Positions 15,494 through 24,358 are shown, numbered from the stretch's first letter. The stretch: DNA of 64,000 nt from Paenibacillus sp. PvR098 (GCF_017833255.1 NZ_JAFIBU010000001.1:2170001-2234000), one strand, 5' to 3'. Notes: a model not told the origin generated them from the letters alone. Numbers and translations are program-made.

Positions 15494-17101
15494 TCAAGAT
15501 GCCGCATACATATAATAATCCAATTTTTTCAACACCGAGTACACCTGTCGCAGGGATAAAACCACAAACACAAGGGAAGCCACAAGAAAGCCAAGCACCG
15601 CATATTCATATCCAAACCATCGGCTTAGTACGAATCCCAAAACCACATTCACCAGCAATGCGGGTATAATCGACTTGATCACTTTATGCGGTTGAGATAA
15701 TGAAAATAAAGTAACTACGTTCATCAATGCAACGGCCAGCAATACATAGCCAATTAATGAAACAATAAATACAAAGTGAGTGATCGGATTATGATAGATC
15801 ACCTCTCCCATCTGCGGGTTAAAGTAATCCATAACTGTGCCTACAAAATAGTATAGCCCGACCGCACTGGCAATCGAAACCATCAATATAAACGCAGCAC
15901 GTAGGAAGTATTCTTTGATGTATTTCTTATTCATTTCTTCGATGTCTTGTCCCAAGTAACTTTTTTGGCTTAATTGGATGTTGGTCATTAATCGATTCAG
16001 CACTACCTCGTTAATTCCCATAGGGATAATCAGCACTAGCATGGAGAAATCCAGCCCCAATTCGTAGTCCCCCCGAAACCAGATCACATAGGGCAAGAAG
16101 GCATTGTCGACAGACCAGGCCATAATCCGATCGACAAATAGAAAAGTAAAGTATAATATGCCATATACAAAATAAGGCATCGAATTATAAACCGTAACGG
16201 ACATCTTCGGCAGATTGGGTTCGATTCCTCTCTCCGCCTTCGCTTCCGCTTTCTTGAAAAAATAATGAGCCAGGGCTATTCCGAACAAAGACACCAGTAA
16301 AAGGGAAACTAACTGAGAAACAATAATGTTGACATGAAACACAGCGAATAAAATATATACCATTATGATTCCGATAATAATCAGTGCTGTAAACACTAGC
16401 TCTTTTCGCAAAATGTACATAATGGTCACGGAAAGCCAAATCGTATTCAGAAAAAAATAGTAGAGAAGGATGACCACGATAATATGGTTTGGAAAGAGCG
16501 GAATCAGCATATTGACAACAATGACGAGCCCCGAAAGAATCATGCTAGCAACGGTTCCCATGGCAATGAAATGAAAAGTAACCCGCCGCGCCATTCGATA
16601 GTAACCCTGAATAATGTAAAAGAACCCGCGCCTGGCAATCGCTTGCGTGAACCCTCCAACGGTAATAAAACTGAATATCGTTCCTATCGCGATGGCGGTT
16701 GCCAGTTCAACGGACAAGTTTTCATAGGACCAAAGTGAAAACCGAAGGGTAATCATCGAGAATACGGAAACCGCCATAGGAAGAGCAAAGATAGCTCCTC
16801 TTAAAAAGTTGCTGACGATCAGTCGTATGGCTTCCAGTACTCCCATTTTCTTTTCTTTGCTGAAAGGTGTGAAAATGACGTTACCGTTGCTCAGCTCCCA
16901 TAGATGTGAAGCCAATTCGAAAATATGGCTCACTCCAAAGGTTTTCGCTGCACGCTCATCGGTCCAGCCCATGGACTCGAGCAAGGCAGCCATTTCATAC
17001 CGATCCTCAGGCTGAACCCGGCGCTCTTGTATTTCTTTCAGCAGCTGATCGAGATTTTCGCGCTGCTCATTCAATTTGGGTTTGTAATAAACCACTTCCA
17101 T
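15494..17101 (-). CDS. PelG-like polysaccharide transporter (cluster A)
   Basis: This 535-residue protein has about 12 membrane helices and a cytosolic N-terminal extension of about 100 residues that classical PelG lacks. Family features include SVELATAIAIGTIFSF with GGFTQAIARRGFFYIIQGYY, FVDRIMAWSVDNAF, and a PelG-like C-terminus YAVLGFLVASLVF...LKKLDYYMYAAS. The extension has the helical motif MAALLESMGWTDERAAKTFG, repeated in the cluster B paralog. PelG proteins move the growing polymer across the membrane with PelD, PelE and PelF. The gene follows the scaffold gene by 4 nt, indicating tight coexpression. Confidence 0.85.
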   Translation of the reverse strand: MEVVYYKPKLNEQRENLDQLLKEIQERRVQPEDRYEMAALLESMGWTDERAAKTFGVSHIFELASHLWELSNGNVIFTPFSKEKKMGVLEAIRLIVSNFLRGAIFALPMAVSVFSMITLRFSLWSYENLSVELATAIAIGTIFSFITVGGFTQAIARRGFFYIIQGYYRMARRVTFHFIAMGTVASMILSGLVIVVNMLIPLFPNHIIVVILLYYFFLNTIWLSVTIMYILRKELVFTALIIIGIIMVYILFAVFHVNIIVSQLVSLLLVSLFGIALAHYFFKKAEAKAERGIEPNLPKMSVTVYNSMPYFVYGILYFTFLFVDRIMAWSVDNAFLPYVIWFRGDYELGLDFSMLVLIIPMGINEVVLNRLMTNIQLSQKSYLGQDIEEMNKKYIKEYFLRAAFILMVSIASAVGLYYFVGTVMDYFNPQMGEVIYHNPITHFVFIVSLIGYVLLAVALMNVVTLFSLSQPHKVIKSIIPALLVNVVLGFVLSRWFGYEYAVLGFLVASLVFVVLSLRQVYSVLKKLDYYMYAAS

Positions 17102-17105
17102 CCGC

Positions 17106-18353
17106 TTACTCTCCCAGTCCCCGAATGACCATATTCACGATCAACTCTGCCAGTTTACCTTCCTGCTCAGCCCTATTCAACACTTCCTCTGTAATGACGG
17201 CATTCTTGACTATTATCCAGCCGCCGCTGTTGTCTTTCAAATCCGCACCGGCTATTTTCCCTACAATGTATCTTTTTCTTAATTCATAGGTGTGATCGGT
17301 CACCGCCTGGCTTTTCCCGGTTTCGATATGATGTTCATGCGCCGGACTATGAAAAGCCTCTTCCGTCCTTTCGGGTGACGGATAATACATTTCGTACGCC
17401 ATAGGATGACTCGCCCAGGAATGAGGCTCGAACAGCAGCTGTTCTATATCCTCTTCCCAAAAGCTGTTTCCGCCCACCGTCATCCGCTGCTTCTTTTGCG
17501 GTGCAGCCATCATAGGAACAGAAGCCCTGGGCTTCAATGGCAGAGCAGCCGACTCCGTGACAGAGGTTTGGGGCTGTATTGGTGGAGCGACCATCTCTGG
17601 CCCCGACACCTTAACCTGCATTGACGGTACAGTCCTCTCCACAGCCGATACCTTTGGCTTCATATGATGAATAGATACGACTTTGGCAGGCAATTCTTTT
17701 CTAGTTTCCTGTCTTTCTTCCAAGATCAGCTTCCTGCTTTCCAGCAGGATGCTTTCTTTCAGAATGCTTTCTTTCAGAATGCTTTGTATTAAGGTTTCTT
17801 TTATTTCGAGAAGAAGCCGTTCTTTGATTTCATCCTCTACCGCTGACTTCGAGACTTCCACCGGTATTTCTATGGCGGACGCCGCTTCGGTCGCACGATG
17901 AACCACGGTTTGATATGGAGCAAGCTTGATCCGCAGCGTTTCCCGTGCTTCTAACAACCTGTTCATCTCTTCATAGATTTGCTGCAGCTCTTTATCCTGC
18001 ATCTTAAATAGATCATGAATATATGCCATGGCCTGCTTTTCATTTAATCCAAATAATCTTTTCTTCCATTGGATCTTAAAATCGTACTGCTGATTCCGCG
18101 GCAGGATGGAAGGCTCGACAGGTTCGACCTGAATATTCGGTTTAGGTGAATTCAGCATTGAAGTACCGGAATCAGCCGCTTGAAACCACGTGAGTTGTTG
18201 CTGGATTTGGTCATTTTCTGTTTTGACTTCGTCCAGTTTCTTGTTTAGGTTCATGTTGACTTGATCATGCTTTTGTTTCAAATACGAAACCGTGGCCTTA
18301 AAGGACTTGCGCTGTACTCCCCAAAAAGCCCGACCGATCCTTCTTTCTCTCAT
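17106..18353 (-). CDS. Coiled-coil scaffold with C-terminal YIVGK domain (cluster A)
   Basis: This 415-residue, highly charged soluble protein has no signal peptide. Two segments resemble DivIVA-type N-terminal motifs: FWGVQRKSFKATVSYLKQ (about residues 10-27) and RLFGLNEKQAMAYIHDLF (about 98-115), each followed by predicted coiled coil. A short internal repeat (ILKES three times) and a Pro/Ala/Val-rich linker follow. The last 60 residues form a compact domain beginning RYIVGKIAGADLKD and continuing VITEEVLNRAEQEGKL, which recurs at the end of two cluster B proteins. It lies between pelF-like and pelG-like genes. I infer a cytosolic scaffold linking glycosyltransferase and transporter. Confidence 0.65.
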   Translation of the reverse strand: MRERRIGRAFWGVQRKSFKATVSYLKQKHDQVNMNLNKKLDEVKTENDQIQQQLTWFQAADSGTSMLNSPKPNIQVEPVEPSILPRNQQYDFKIQWKKRLFGLNEKQAMAYIHDLFKMQDKELQQIYEEMNRLLEARETLRIKLAPYQTVVHRATEAASAIEIPVEVSKSAVEDEIKERLLLEIKETLIQSILKESILKESILLESRKLILEERQETRKELPAKVVSIHHMKPKVSAVERTVPSMQVKVSGPEMVAPPIQPQTSVTESAALPLKPRASVPMMAAPQKKQRMTVGGNSFWEEDIEQLLFEPHSWASHPMAYEMYYPSPERTEEAFHSPAHEHHIETGKSQAVTDHTYELRKRYIVGKIAGADLKDNSGGWIIVKNAVITEEVLNRAEQEGKLAELIVNMVIRGLGE

Positions 18354-18377
18354 GCTTCACCTCTCCCTCCGGCTGCT

Positions 18378-20156
18378 CTACGCAATCAATAAGTCCATGA
18401 ATACCTGGTATTTTTCCATCTCGTTAAAGGCCATATCGTACTGCCCCAAATGATTATAAGCTTCAGCCAATTCCAACAGCAATACAGGCACTGCCTTCGA
18501 AGACGGAAACTGTTCAATAGCGGAACGGAAACAGCTTACGGCCTCCTCGTAATAGCCGGCTGATTTGAAAGCAAGACCGCGCTCCATCCACATTCTTTGG
18601 TTTGCCATCAACTGTTCGATTGAAAGAACACCCTCATCCTCTTTGGCAGCAGCCACTTCATCCATGACCTGTTCATGCAGTTGATTGGACCCTAGAGACA
18701 GTCGAAGATAGCTTTGGTAATGCTCCTTCAATACATGCTCGAGCGTGAAGTACGTTATGGCTCTTTCCTGCGCCTCCGCAGCCATGGATGCCCTTAGCTC
18801 GGGCAGGTTCAACAAACGGACGATGCCTTCCGCCAGCTTGGCATGATTTCTTGCGGGCACCAGCAGCCCTGTATCGCCCAGAGCCTCTTTGATTCCGCCG
18901 ACATCCGTCGAAATGACGGGAGTTCCGGCCATCATCGCTTCTACGACAGAATATGGAAAAGCTTCGGAAATACTTGTTAAAACTACCAGATCTCCGCTCT
19001 TATACGCTGCCGCAATATTCGAGGTATGCCCGGCAAATATCACGGTCTCCTCCAGCTCCAGTTTTTTGCGCAATGCCAGGCATTGCTCGTAATAGGCAGG
19101 AACGCTCACGGAGCCGTGTATGATAAATTGAACATCCGGGATCTGTAATTTGACTAGCGCAGCCGCTTGAATCAGCATCTCAATATCTTTTATCGGATCG
19201 ATTCTTGCCACGGTAACGACGGTTGGCCGAGTCGGTCTTTCTGCTGAAGCTTTGAGAAAGACGTCTTTATCCACTCCATTATAAATGACTTTGATCTTTT
19301 CTTTAGGAACCCCAAATTCCTGTTCCCATCGGGTATTGTAATGACACACCGGCGATACCTGATCCGCATAGTAATAGTTTATGCTTGTCACGGAATGCAC
19401 CAGACGCATCAGAAACGTATTTAGAAAGGAAGAGTATTCCCTTTTGGATAGCGATAAATATTGCTCCCTAAGATACACGCCATGCTCAGTCAGCATAAAC
19501 GGCGTTTTGTTTTTCAATTTGGTCAGTACACATGGAATCCCGCAAAAGGCGGCGGCTGTTGAATGGGCGACATCGACATCCGGAATCGGCGTATTTAATA
19601 TATTTAGAAAGCGGTAAACCCAACCCAAGCTCTGAATCAGACCATAAATATCGGGCCTGGCCAGCTGGCTGTCTTTGGCCGCCACATATTCCAGTACAAT
19701 ACGTTTGTACGTTTCCCATGCCTCTTCCGATTTAAAGCTGACTTTGTATTCGTAATACTGAAAATACAGATGAAGATCCAGCATCACTTTAGCCAGCCGT
19801 TTGGGATTTTTGACCGGACGTATAATTTCTTTGATCAGCTCTTCAAATAAGGGAATAAAATATTTATTTATATTGTTCGAAGTGGTTCGTTTCTTTGCCA
19901 TGAAGGTTTGAGAAAAAGGGGTCGATAAATGCTCGCTTGGTTCCTCTGTCCCCCATAACGGCATCTTGATTAATGTAGTAGACTCAGGCAATTCAAACTT
20001 TTGTGTGACAAACGGATCCATTAACACGCTGTAAATGACATAGTCAACCGCTTCACTCCGCTTAACAAGAAGATCACACCATGTACTCACTCCGCCCTGA
20101 TGGAACGGATAGGTTCCTTCTGTCGTTAACATGACCTTCAACTTGTTGTTCATCAT
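18378..20156 (-). CDS. PelF-like GT4 glycosyltransferase with C-terminal TPR (cluster A)
   Basis: This 592-residue cytosolic GT-B enzyme has the PelF hallmark N-terminus MLTTEGTYPFHQGGVSTWCD, then TEHGVYLREQYLSLSKRE, VIYNGVD and VARIDPIKDIEML. The donor-site motif SEAFPYSVVEAMMAG contains the E-x7-E acidic pair. After about residue 500 a TPR-like region appears (GLAFKSAGYYEEAVSCFRSA, then AEAYNHLGQYDMAFNEME). PelF polymerises the Pel glycan from UDP-sugars in classical systems, where TPRs sit in a separate protein, PelE. The start overlaps the DUF4956 stop by 4 nt (ATGA), indicating translational coupling. Confidence 0.9.
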   Translation of the reverse strand: MMNNKLKVMLTTEGTYPFHQGGVSTWCDLLVKRSEAVDYVIYSVLMDPFVTQKFELPESTTLIKMPLWGTEEPSEHLSTPFSQTFMAKKRTTSNNINKYFIPLFEELIKEIIRPVKNPKRLAKVMLDLHLYFQYYEYKVSFKSEEAWETYKRIVLEYVAAKDSQLARPDIYGLIQSLGWVYRFLNILNTPIPDVDVAHSTAAAFCGIPCVLTKLKNKTPFMLTEHGVYLREQYLSLSKREYSSFLNTFLMRLVHSVTSINYYYADQVSPVCHYNTRWEQEFGVPKEKIKVIYNGVDKDVFLKASAERPTRPTVVTVARIDPIKDIEMLIQAAALVKLQIPDVQFIIHGSVSVPAYYEQCLALRKKLELEETVIFAGHTSNIAAAYKSGDLVVLTSISEAFPYSVVEAMMAGTPVISTDVGGIKEALGDTGLLVPARNHAKLAEGIVRLLNLPELRASMAAEAQERAITYFTLEHVLKEHYQSYLRLSLGSNQLHEQVMDEVAAAKEDEGVLSIEQLMANQRMWMERGLAFKSAGYYEEAVSCFRSAIEQFPSSKAVPVLLLELAEAYNHLGQYDMAFNEMEKYQVFMDLLIA

Positions 20157-20839
20157 GGTGCATAATCCCCTGTGTAGCTGACCAACGACACATCAATCAC
20201 ACCGTCTATGGAAGACAGCTCCTTAATAAACTGTGTATTATCATCCTTGATATTCATCTCGACCACTAGTTCAGTGTGAGCTTTGCGAACAGTCTTGGAC
20301 TTCAGCGTATGCTTCAGCCTGGTTACATGGTAATTGACGGCGTAATCCGCCTCCTCTGTGAAATGCACAATCAGGAGGTAGCTTTCCCCTTTAAGCTTAT
20401 ATTTTGACAGAATATATACCGTGAGTCCAATCAACAGACAACCCATGATCGCCGCAGGATATATTTTTGCTCCTATGGCGATTCCGGACGATATGGCCCA
20501 GAACATAAACATGATATCCAGGGGATCTTTAATCGCCGTCCGAAAACGAACAATACTTAGAGCCCCTACCATTCCCAAAGACAATATAATGTTTGTGCTA
20601 ATCGTCATGATGATCATGGAAGTGATCATGGTCATTAATACCAACGTGACATTAAAGCTGTGATTATACACGACGCCGCGAAAACATTTTTTGTAAATAT
20701 AATAAATAAACAGGCCAATAAGTAGTGAAATGAACAGCGCAACAGCGATATCCAAAATCGTAAGCGCAGCCTGCTCCGAAAAATAACGTTGAAGAAAAAC
20801 CTCATCAAATATGCCCTCGAACGTAATTCTTTCCCCCAT
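20153..20839 (-). CDS. DUF4956 membrane protein
   Basis: This 228-residue protein has about four membrane helices (residues about 28-45, 60-85, 110-130 and 133-150) and a C-terminal cytosolic domain of about 75 residues. The family signature IVRFRTAIKDPLDIMFMFWAI lies between helices, with GMVGALS before it. DUF4956 proteins have no settled function but commonly neighbour VTC-domain and CotH-like genes, as here. The gene lies 33 nt after the VTC gene and overlaps pelF by 4 nt, so it may be the membrane partner for the VTC protein or for the glycosyltransferase. Confidence 0.88.
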   Translation of the reverse strand: MGERITFEGIFDEVFLQRYFSEQAALTILDIAVALFISLLIGLFIYYIYKKCFRGVVYNHSFNVTLVLMTMITSMIIMTISTNIILSLGMVGALSIVRFRTAIKDPLDIMFMFWAISSGIAIGAKIYPAAIMGCLLIGLTVYILSKYKLKGESYLLIVHFTEEADYAVNYHVTRLKHTLKSKTVRKAHTELVVEMNIKDDNTQFIKELSSIDGVIDVSLVSYTGDYAP

Positions 20840-20872
20840 GTTTAGCGTTCCTTTCTGATGATCCAGCTTACC

Positions 20873-21583
20873 TTACAGGTGCTGATGCTCTTTCATAAAA
20901 TGCCTGCAAAGCACGTATTTGGAAATCGCCGTTCGTAGTGAGCCATGGAAATCAAGAAGCTCTCTAATAAAAGAAGGCAGAAATCCGGTATATTTGACCT
21001 CAAGAATTTCACGCGGCTCTCGAAATACATACATAGGCACGGCATGAGAATTAAATATATCCTGTGTATTAATCACCGCTGCAAGCCCCTTGTCAAAGGT
21101 TACCCTCACATCTCCCAAAGGGTAAATATACGCTTCGCGCGTGTAATCCACGATCACTTTCGGACTTAAGCCATGTACCTTGATTCCGTAATAAAATTGG
21201 TGGAGAAGCGGTTCCTTGCGCTTGAGCAAAAACACCACGTCTCCCGCCATGATCTGATCATACTCTTCCCTCGAAAGTGATGCCGACTCCTTGCAAATCA
21301 TATCGCCAAATTTCGACTTCCGCTCCAGCTTTATCGCATGATCCGATTGGTTATAAATCCGAATTCTATATTTCTTTCTCTTCATGATCCCGTAATTTTT
21401 CTCATACAAAGCGTTGTTGTTCAGGTCATCAAAATATAAGCTTCGAATATGGTAGCCTTCCTCACTAACGGAATTGCGGTCCCTATGCAGCAACGTATTC
21501 AAGCGCACACGCAACGACTGATGGTCAAACGGATGAAGGTAGTGTTTCAATTCATATCTCAGCTTTTTACCTTCATATTGCAT
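20873..21583 (-). CDS. VTC-domain (polyphosphate polymerase-like) protein
   Basis: This 236-residue single VTC tunnel domain has RYELKHYLHP at the N-terminus, IRSLYFDDLNNNALYEKNYG, KRKKYRIRIYN, IKLERKSKFGDM and VIVDYTREAYIY. These supply the rows of basic residues that in the yeast VTC complex bind nucleotide and polyphosphate, and the acidic residues that bind metal. The domain stands alone, without SPX or membrane parts; the DUF4956 product next to it may supply the membrane anchor. It starts 9 nt after the cotH stop. Whether it makes polyphosphate or modifies the glycan or CotH substrates is not known from sequence. Confidence 0.88.
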   Translation of the reverse strand: MQYEGKKLRYELKHYLHPFDHQSLRVRLNTLLHRDRNSVSEEGYHIRSLYFDDLNNNALYEKNYGIMKRKKYRIRIYNQSDHAIKLERKSKFGDMICKESASLSREEYDQIMAGDVVFLLKRKEPLLHQFYYGIKVHGLSPKVIVDYTREAYIYPLGDVRVTFDKGLAAVINTQDIFNSHAVPMYVFREPREILEVKYTGFLPSFIRELLDFHGSLRTAISKYVLCRHFMKEHQHL

Positions 21584-21592
21584 AGGTACCTC

Positions 21593-23260
21593 CTATGATT
21601 CTATTATAATCTGTTTTACCCCGTGAAAGAATTTACCATTCCCGTCGATAAAACTCTCAAAAGCGATTTGCTCGTGCCCTTGACTGTCACGAATAATCAC
21701 TCTCCAGTAATACACCCCCACCGGAAGCCGCTCCATCGTCAGCTCGGTTTCTTGTAACCCTTTGTTCTCATAAACCATTGTTGAGAAGTCAGGCGTTTGG
21801 GCGATTTGAACATCATAGTAAATCTCATCGCCTTGAAGATCGTAGGACGGCCCCCAAGTAAAGGTCATCCGGTCCTTATCGAGCCAAGGCCCCCCAATAA
21901 ATACCGGCATCGGTTTTTCCAAATGGGTGTAGTATTTATCCAGACTATTCGACGTAAAGTCGGCAAGCGAGTAATATTCTTCATCAAACCGCTGCACATC
22001 TTTGGGCAACAGCTGCACATCCGGCGATCGCAGAACCATCGGCTGAATCGTCGGATAATATTGATCCAACAAAGCTTTGGTTCGCTCCTTGTTCATGATC
22101 CCGGACAAAGTTTCCATTTTTTCGTTCAAAGCTTCAACATTAGCCGGGTTTTGGAAAAACTTTTTGGCTAACGGCCAACCCCAATACAGCGAAAGTCCTT
22201 CCCTGGTCGGATGTATGGTATTCCCCTTGTTTCCCCATTGCCAGTCGTAATTCCAAGCCTTATCGTAATCCCAAGGGATAAAATACCATGTATCAGAAAA
22301 CCTCGAGCTATATAAAAAGAAGTTATTCCCTGTCGTATCCAGATTACCGGTCATGAGATTAAAGGCGATCCAGCTCAAAAAATTGTTTTTATCGAAATAC
22401 TTGTTAAATACCCGGTCAAAATTCAATTGATCGTTATTCACATCATCCAGCATGCGGATCAATTTTTCATGGTACTCTCTGCCGCTAATGCTCAGTACGG
22501 TCTCAAATTTAGCTTTATCATAGAGCGGATCATCACGATCTCTGAGAAGCTCGGGATACCTGTAGAATTCAAAATTAATCGCCTTATATAGGTAACCGTC
22601 CGCATCCAGACCGTTTCGTTTCAGGAACCCTCTATTCACTTGTTCCACGTGGGTGAACAAACCGTAATCAACGAATTCCTGCTCGGGCGGGTTTGCCGTA
22701 AGATCCTTCACATATAATTGAGTAAACTGAGTTTCCGAGCTGGCCAACTCAGGAATCAATGAAAGGTAATCATAGCTTAATTTGTTTCGAATACGCGTAT
22801 AATCGAAAGGATGCTTATTCAAGTTGATGATATGCTGCTGATTCCAAGGCCCCTCTTCATCCATTCTAATTTTGAATGATTTTAAATCCGATTGCCGAAC
22901 ACTGTTTCCTCTTTGTTCAATGGTTGCTCGAACTTCCGCTTCTTGCAGTGATCCGATCTGCAGCATGGCAGACAAACGCGGTTCCTGCTCCAGACTCTCC
23001 TTTTGATTCATCTGATTCATGTCTTGAAACGTATACCCATACGCCGGATCTTTATCCAATACGGTGACATACATTTTTTCAAGAGGCTTATTTTTTTCCT
23101 CATGTTCGTTATTGGAAGCCTGAGATGAATAACTTATAAATTGAGACCAAAAAGGCGGAGCTTTAAGCTCCGGATCCATTCGTACTGTGTATATGCTGAT
23201 CCATATGACTACCGGAAAAACAAAAATGATTAATAGAAGAACCTTTGATCGCATTTTCAT
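21593..23260 (-). CDS. CotH-family protein kinase-like protein
   Basis: This 555-residue protein has an N-terminal membrane anchor or signal (residues 5-25) and an extracytoplasmic CotH domain. Motifs are IEQRGNSVRQSDLKSFKI (the RGNS nucleotide loop), NGLDADGYLYKA, NFLSWIAFNLMTGNLDTTGNN and FIPWDYDKAWNYD with the metal-binding DxD. The C-terminal about 90 residues resemble an Fn3-like sandwich (YYDVQIAQTPDFS). CotH kinases phosphorylate spore-coat proteins in Bacillus. Here the gene opens cluster A ahead of VTC, DUF4956 and pelF-like genes, suggesting it modifies a surface glycan-associated protein. A promoter is expected in the 360-bp gap upstream. Confidence 0.88.
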   Translation of the reverse strand: MKMRSKVLLLIIFVFPVVIWISIYTVRMDPELKAPPFWSQFISYSSQASNNEHEEKNKPLEKMYVTVLDKDPAYGYTFQDMNQMNQKESLEQEPRLSAMLQIGSLQEAEVRATIEQRGNSVRQSDLKSFKIRMDEEGPWNQQHIINLNKHPFDYTRIRNKLSYDYLSLIPELASSETQFTQLYVKDLTANPPEQEFVDYGLFTHVEQVNRGFLKRNGLDADGYLYKAINFEFYRYPELLRDRDDPLYDKAKFETVLSISGREYHEKLIRMLDDVNNDQLNFDRVFNKYFDKNNFLSWIAFNLMTGNLDTTGNNFFLYSSRFSDTWYFIPWDYDKAWNYDWQWGNKGNTIHPTREGLSLYWGWPLAKKFFQNPANVEALNEKMETLSGIMNKERTKALLDQYYPTIQPMVLRSPDVQLLPKDVQRFDEEYYSLADFTSNSLDKYYTHLEKPMPVFIGGPWLDKDRMTFTWGPSYDLQGDEIYYDVQIAQTPDFSTMVYENKGLQETELTMERLPVGVYYWRVIIRDSQGHEQIAFESFIDGNGKFFHGVKQIIIES

Positions 23261-23623
23261 TTTCCCCCATCACACATCTTTCTTCTGGTTGATGCTGCAA
23301 GGAGATATTCGGCGCAGGAGCTTAAGAACTCAACTCAATTCATGTACCCTTTTATCATTATCGGATTCATGTCTGATTGTTTGCATAGAGAACAAAATAT
23401 TCAAGGTTGGCGGATAAATCGCAGGTAATTGGAGGAATAACCCATAAGTCCTAAGTTCTATCGATACCAGTTGTATCGTATCAAATTTTTGTTACTTTTG
23501 AAATATATGCATGATGAATTTTGTAAAAAAACATCAAATATTCTGCATACTAAATATGATGATGTTAAGTAAAATAAATATAGACCGGAGGCTAATAGCA
23601 CCCGATCTATGATCGCATCGGCT
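23261..23623. other. Intergenic region upstream of cluster A
   Basis: This 363-bp AT-rich gap lies between barstar and cotH, both on the minus strand. It should hold the cluster A promoter, but no hexamer pair was compelling. A small inverted repeat, CGATAC (23462-23467) and GTATCG (23473-23478), is the clearest element and could be an operator. No c-di-GMP riboswitch core was recognised. Confidence 0.4.
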
Positions 23624-23899
23624 TTATTCGATGACTTCCAAATAAAAGCCATCTATTTCTTGTTCAGCTTCACTTAGAAGTTCGAGCAGTTGATCCGCAT
23701 ATTCGCCCAAATGCCGCCTGCTTGCTTCGAGTCCTATCCATTGTATGGTTAGCGGCAGCTGTATCCACCCTGTCAAACAATCCCACAAAGCGTCCAAATT
23801 ACTTCCGTACGAGTCCGGAAGCTGCAGTTCTTGTTTTAGAAAGTCGTGTAACTGGCTCCGTTCCTGAATGAGATTGCCGTCTAACAATACCTTGCGCAC
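23624..23899 (-). CDS. Barstar-family ribonuclease inhibitor
   Basis: This 91-residue acidic protein has the barstar fold features: ILDG-like start KVLLDGNLIQERSQLHDFLK, then YGSNLDALWDCLTGWIQLPL with the conserved DALWD inhibitor helix, and an acidic C-terminus. Barstar blocks barnase by inserting acidic side chains in the active site. It starts 22 nt after the barnase stop codon on the same strand, giving a typical toxin-immunity pair. It has no signal peptide, so it protects the cytosol. Confidence 0.93.
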   Translation of the reverse strand: MRKVLLDGNLIQERSQLHDFLKQELQLPDSYGSNLDALWDCLTGWIQLPLTIQWIGLEASRRHLGEYADQLLELLSEAEQEIDGFYLEVIE

Positions 23900-23920
23900 A
23901 TTGTCCGCCTCTCTTTCTTA

Positions 23921-24358
23921 TTACATCGGGGTAAACGTTTTATAATGATCTGTTGTCTTATATATGAGTCCATCATTAGAGAAGACAATCCGGTCACTGC
24001 CGCGGGTGCCTTTTTTATAATTGATATCGGCCTCATACCATATTCTTCCGTTCTTCTTGGGGAGTAACCCTTCACGATTTCGGAAGACATCGCCGCCTAT
24101 GCTTTTGCCCGGCGCTACTTCAGGTAAATTTCCCTTTTGCGGTTCCCAGCCTAATTTTCTGGCTTCATTCTTCGTAATAAAATTGTCCGGAAGCTTCCCG
24201 TGCTTCGAGATATATTCTGCAACCTCATTAAATCCGGTTAATACAGCTGTCTTCTGTGAATTGGTATTCTCTTGATCTGCTATAAGGGCACAACCACTTA
24301 GACCAACCGCTAATCCCAGAATAAGAACGGTACATAGCCATTTCCATAATTTCAACAA
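23921..24358 (-). CDS. Barnase-family ribonuclease, lipoprotein form
   Basis: The mature region matches barnase closely: LPDNFITKNEARKLGW, GNLPEVAPGKSIGGDVF, WYEADINYKKGTRGSDR and TDHYKTF. All key catalytic residues are present (the Glu in EADINY, the two Arg in TRGSDR, the His in TDHYKTF). The N-terminus has a hydrophobic helix ending in the lipobox LSGC, so the enzyme should be lipid-anchored outside the membrane, not freely secreted like classical barnase. The TTG at 24358 is chosen because GGAGG lies 9 nt upstream; an ATG 27 nt earlier overlaps that site. It is followed by barstar. Confidence 0.93.
   Translation of the reverse strand: MLKLWKWLCTVLILGLAVGLSGCALIADQENTNSQKTAVLTGFNEVAEYISKHGKLPDNFITKNEARKLGWEPQKGNLPEVAPGKSIGGDVFRNREGLLPKKNGRIWYEADINYKKGTRGSDRIVFSNDGLIYKTTDHYKTFTPM

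Noticed and set aside
17740-17800. Microsatellite or CRISPR-like repeat
   Set aside because: The 15-bp tandem units are in frame inside the scaffold gene and encode the ILKES repeat; there are no spacers.
23261-23620. Possible c-di-GMP riboswitch upstream of cluster A
   Set aside because: The conserved GEMM core sequences were looked for in both orientations and not found; the region is AT-rich without the expected paired stems. The upstream gaps of cluster B were also negative.
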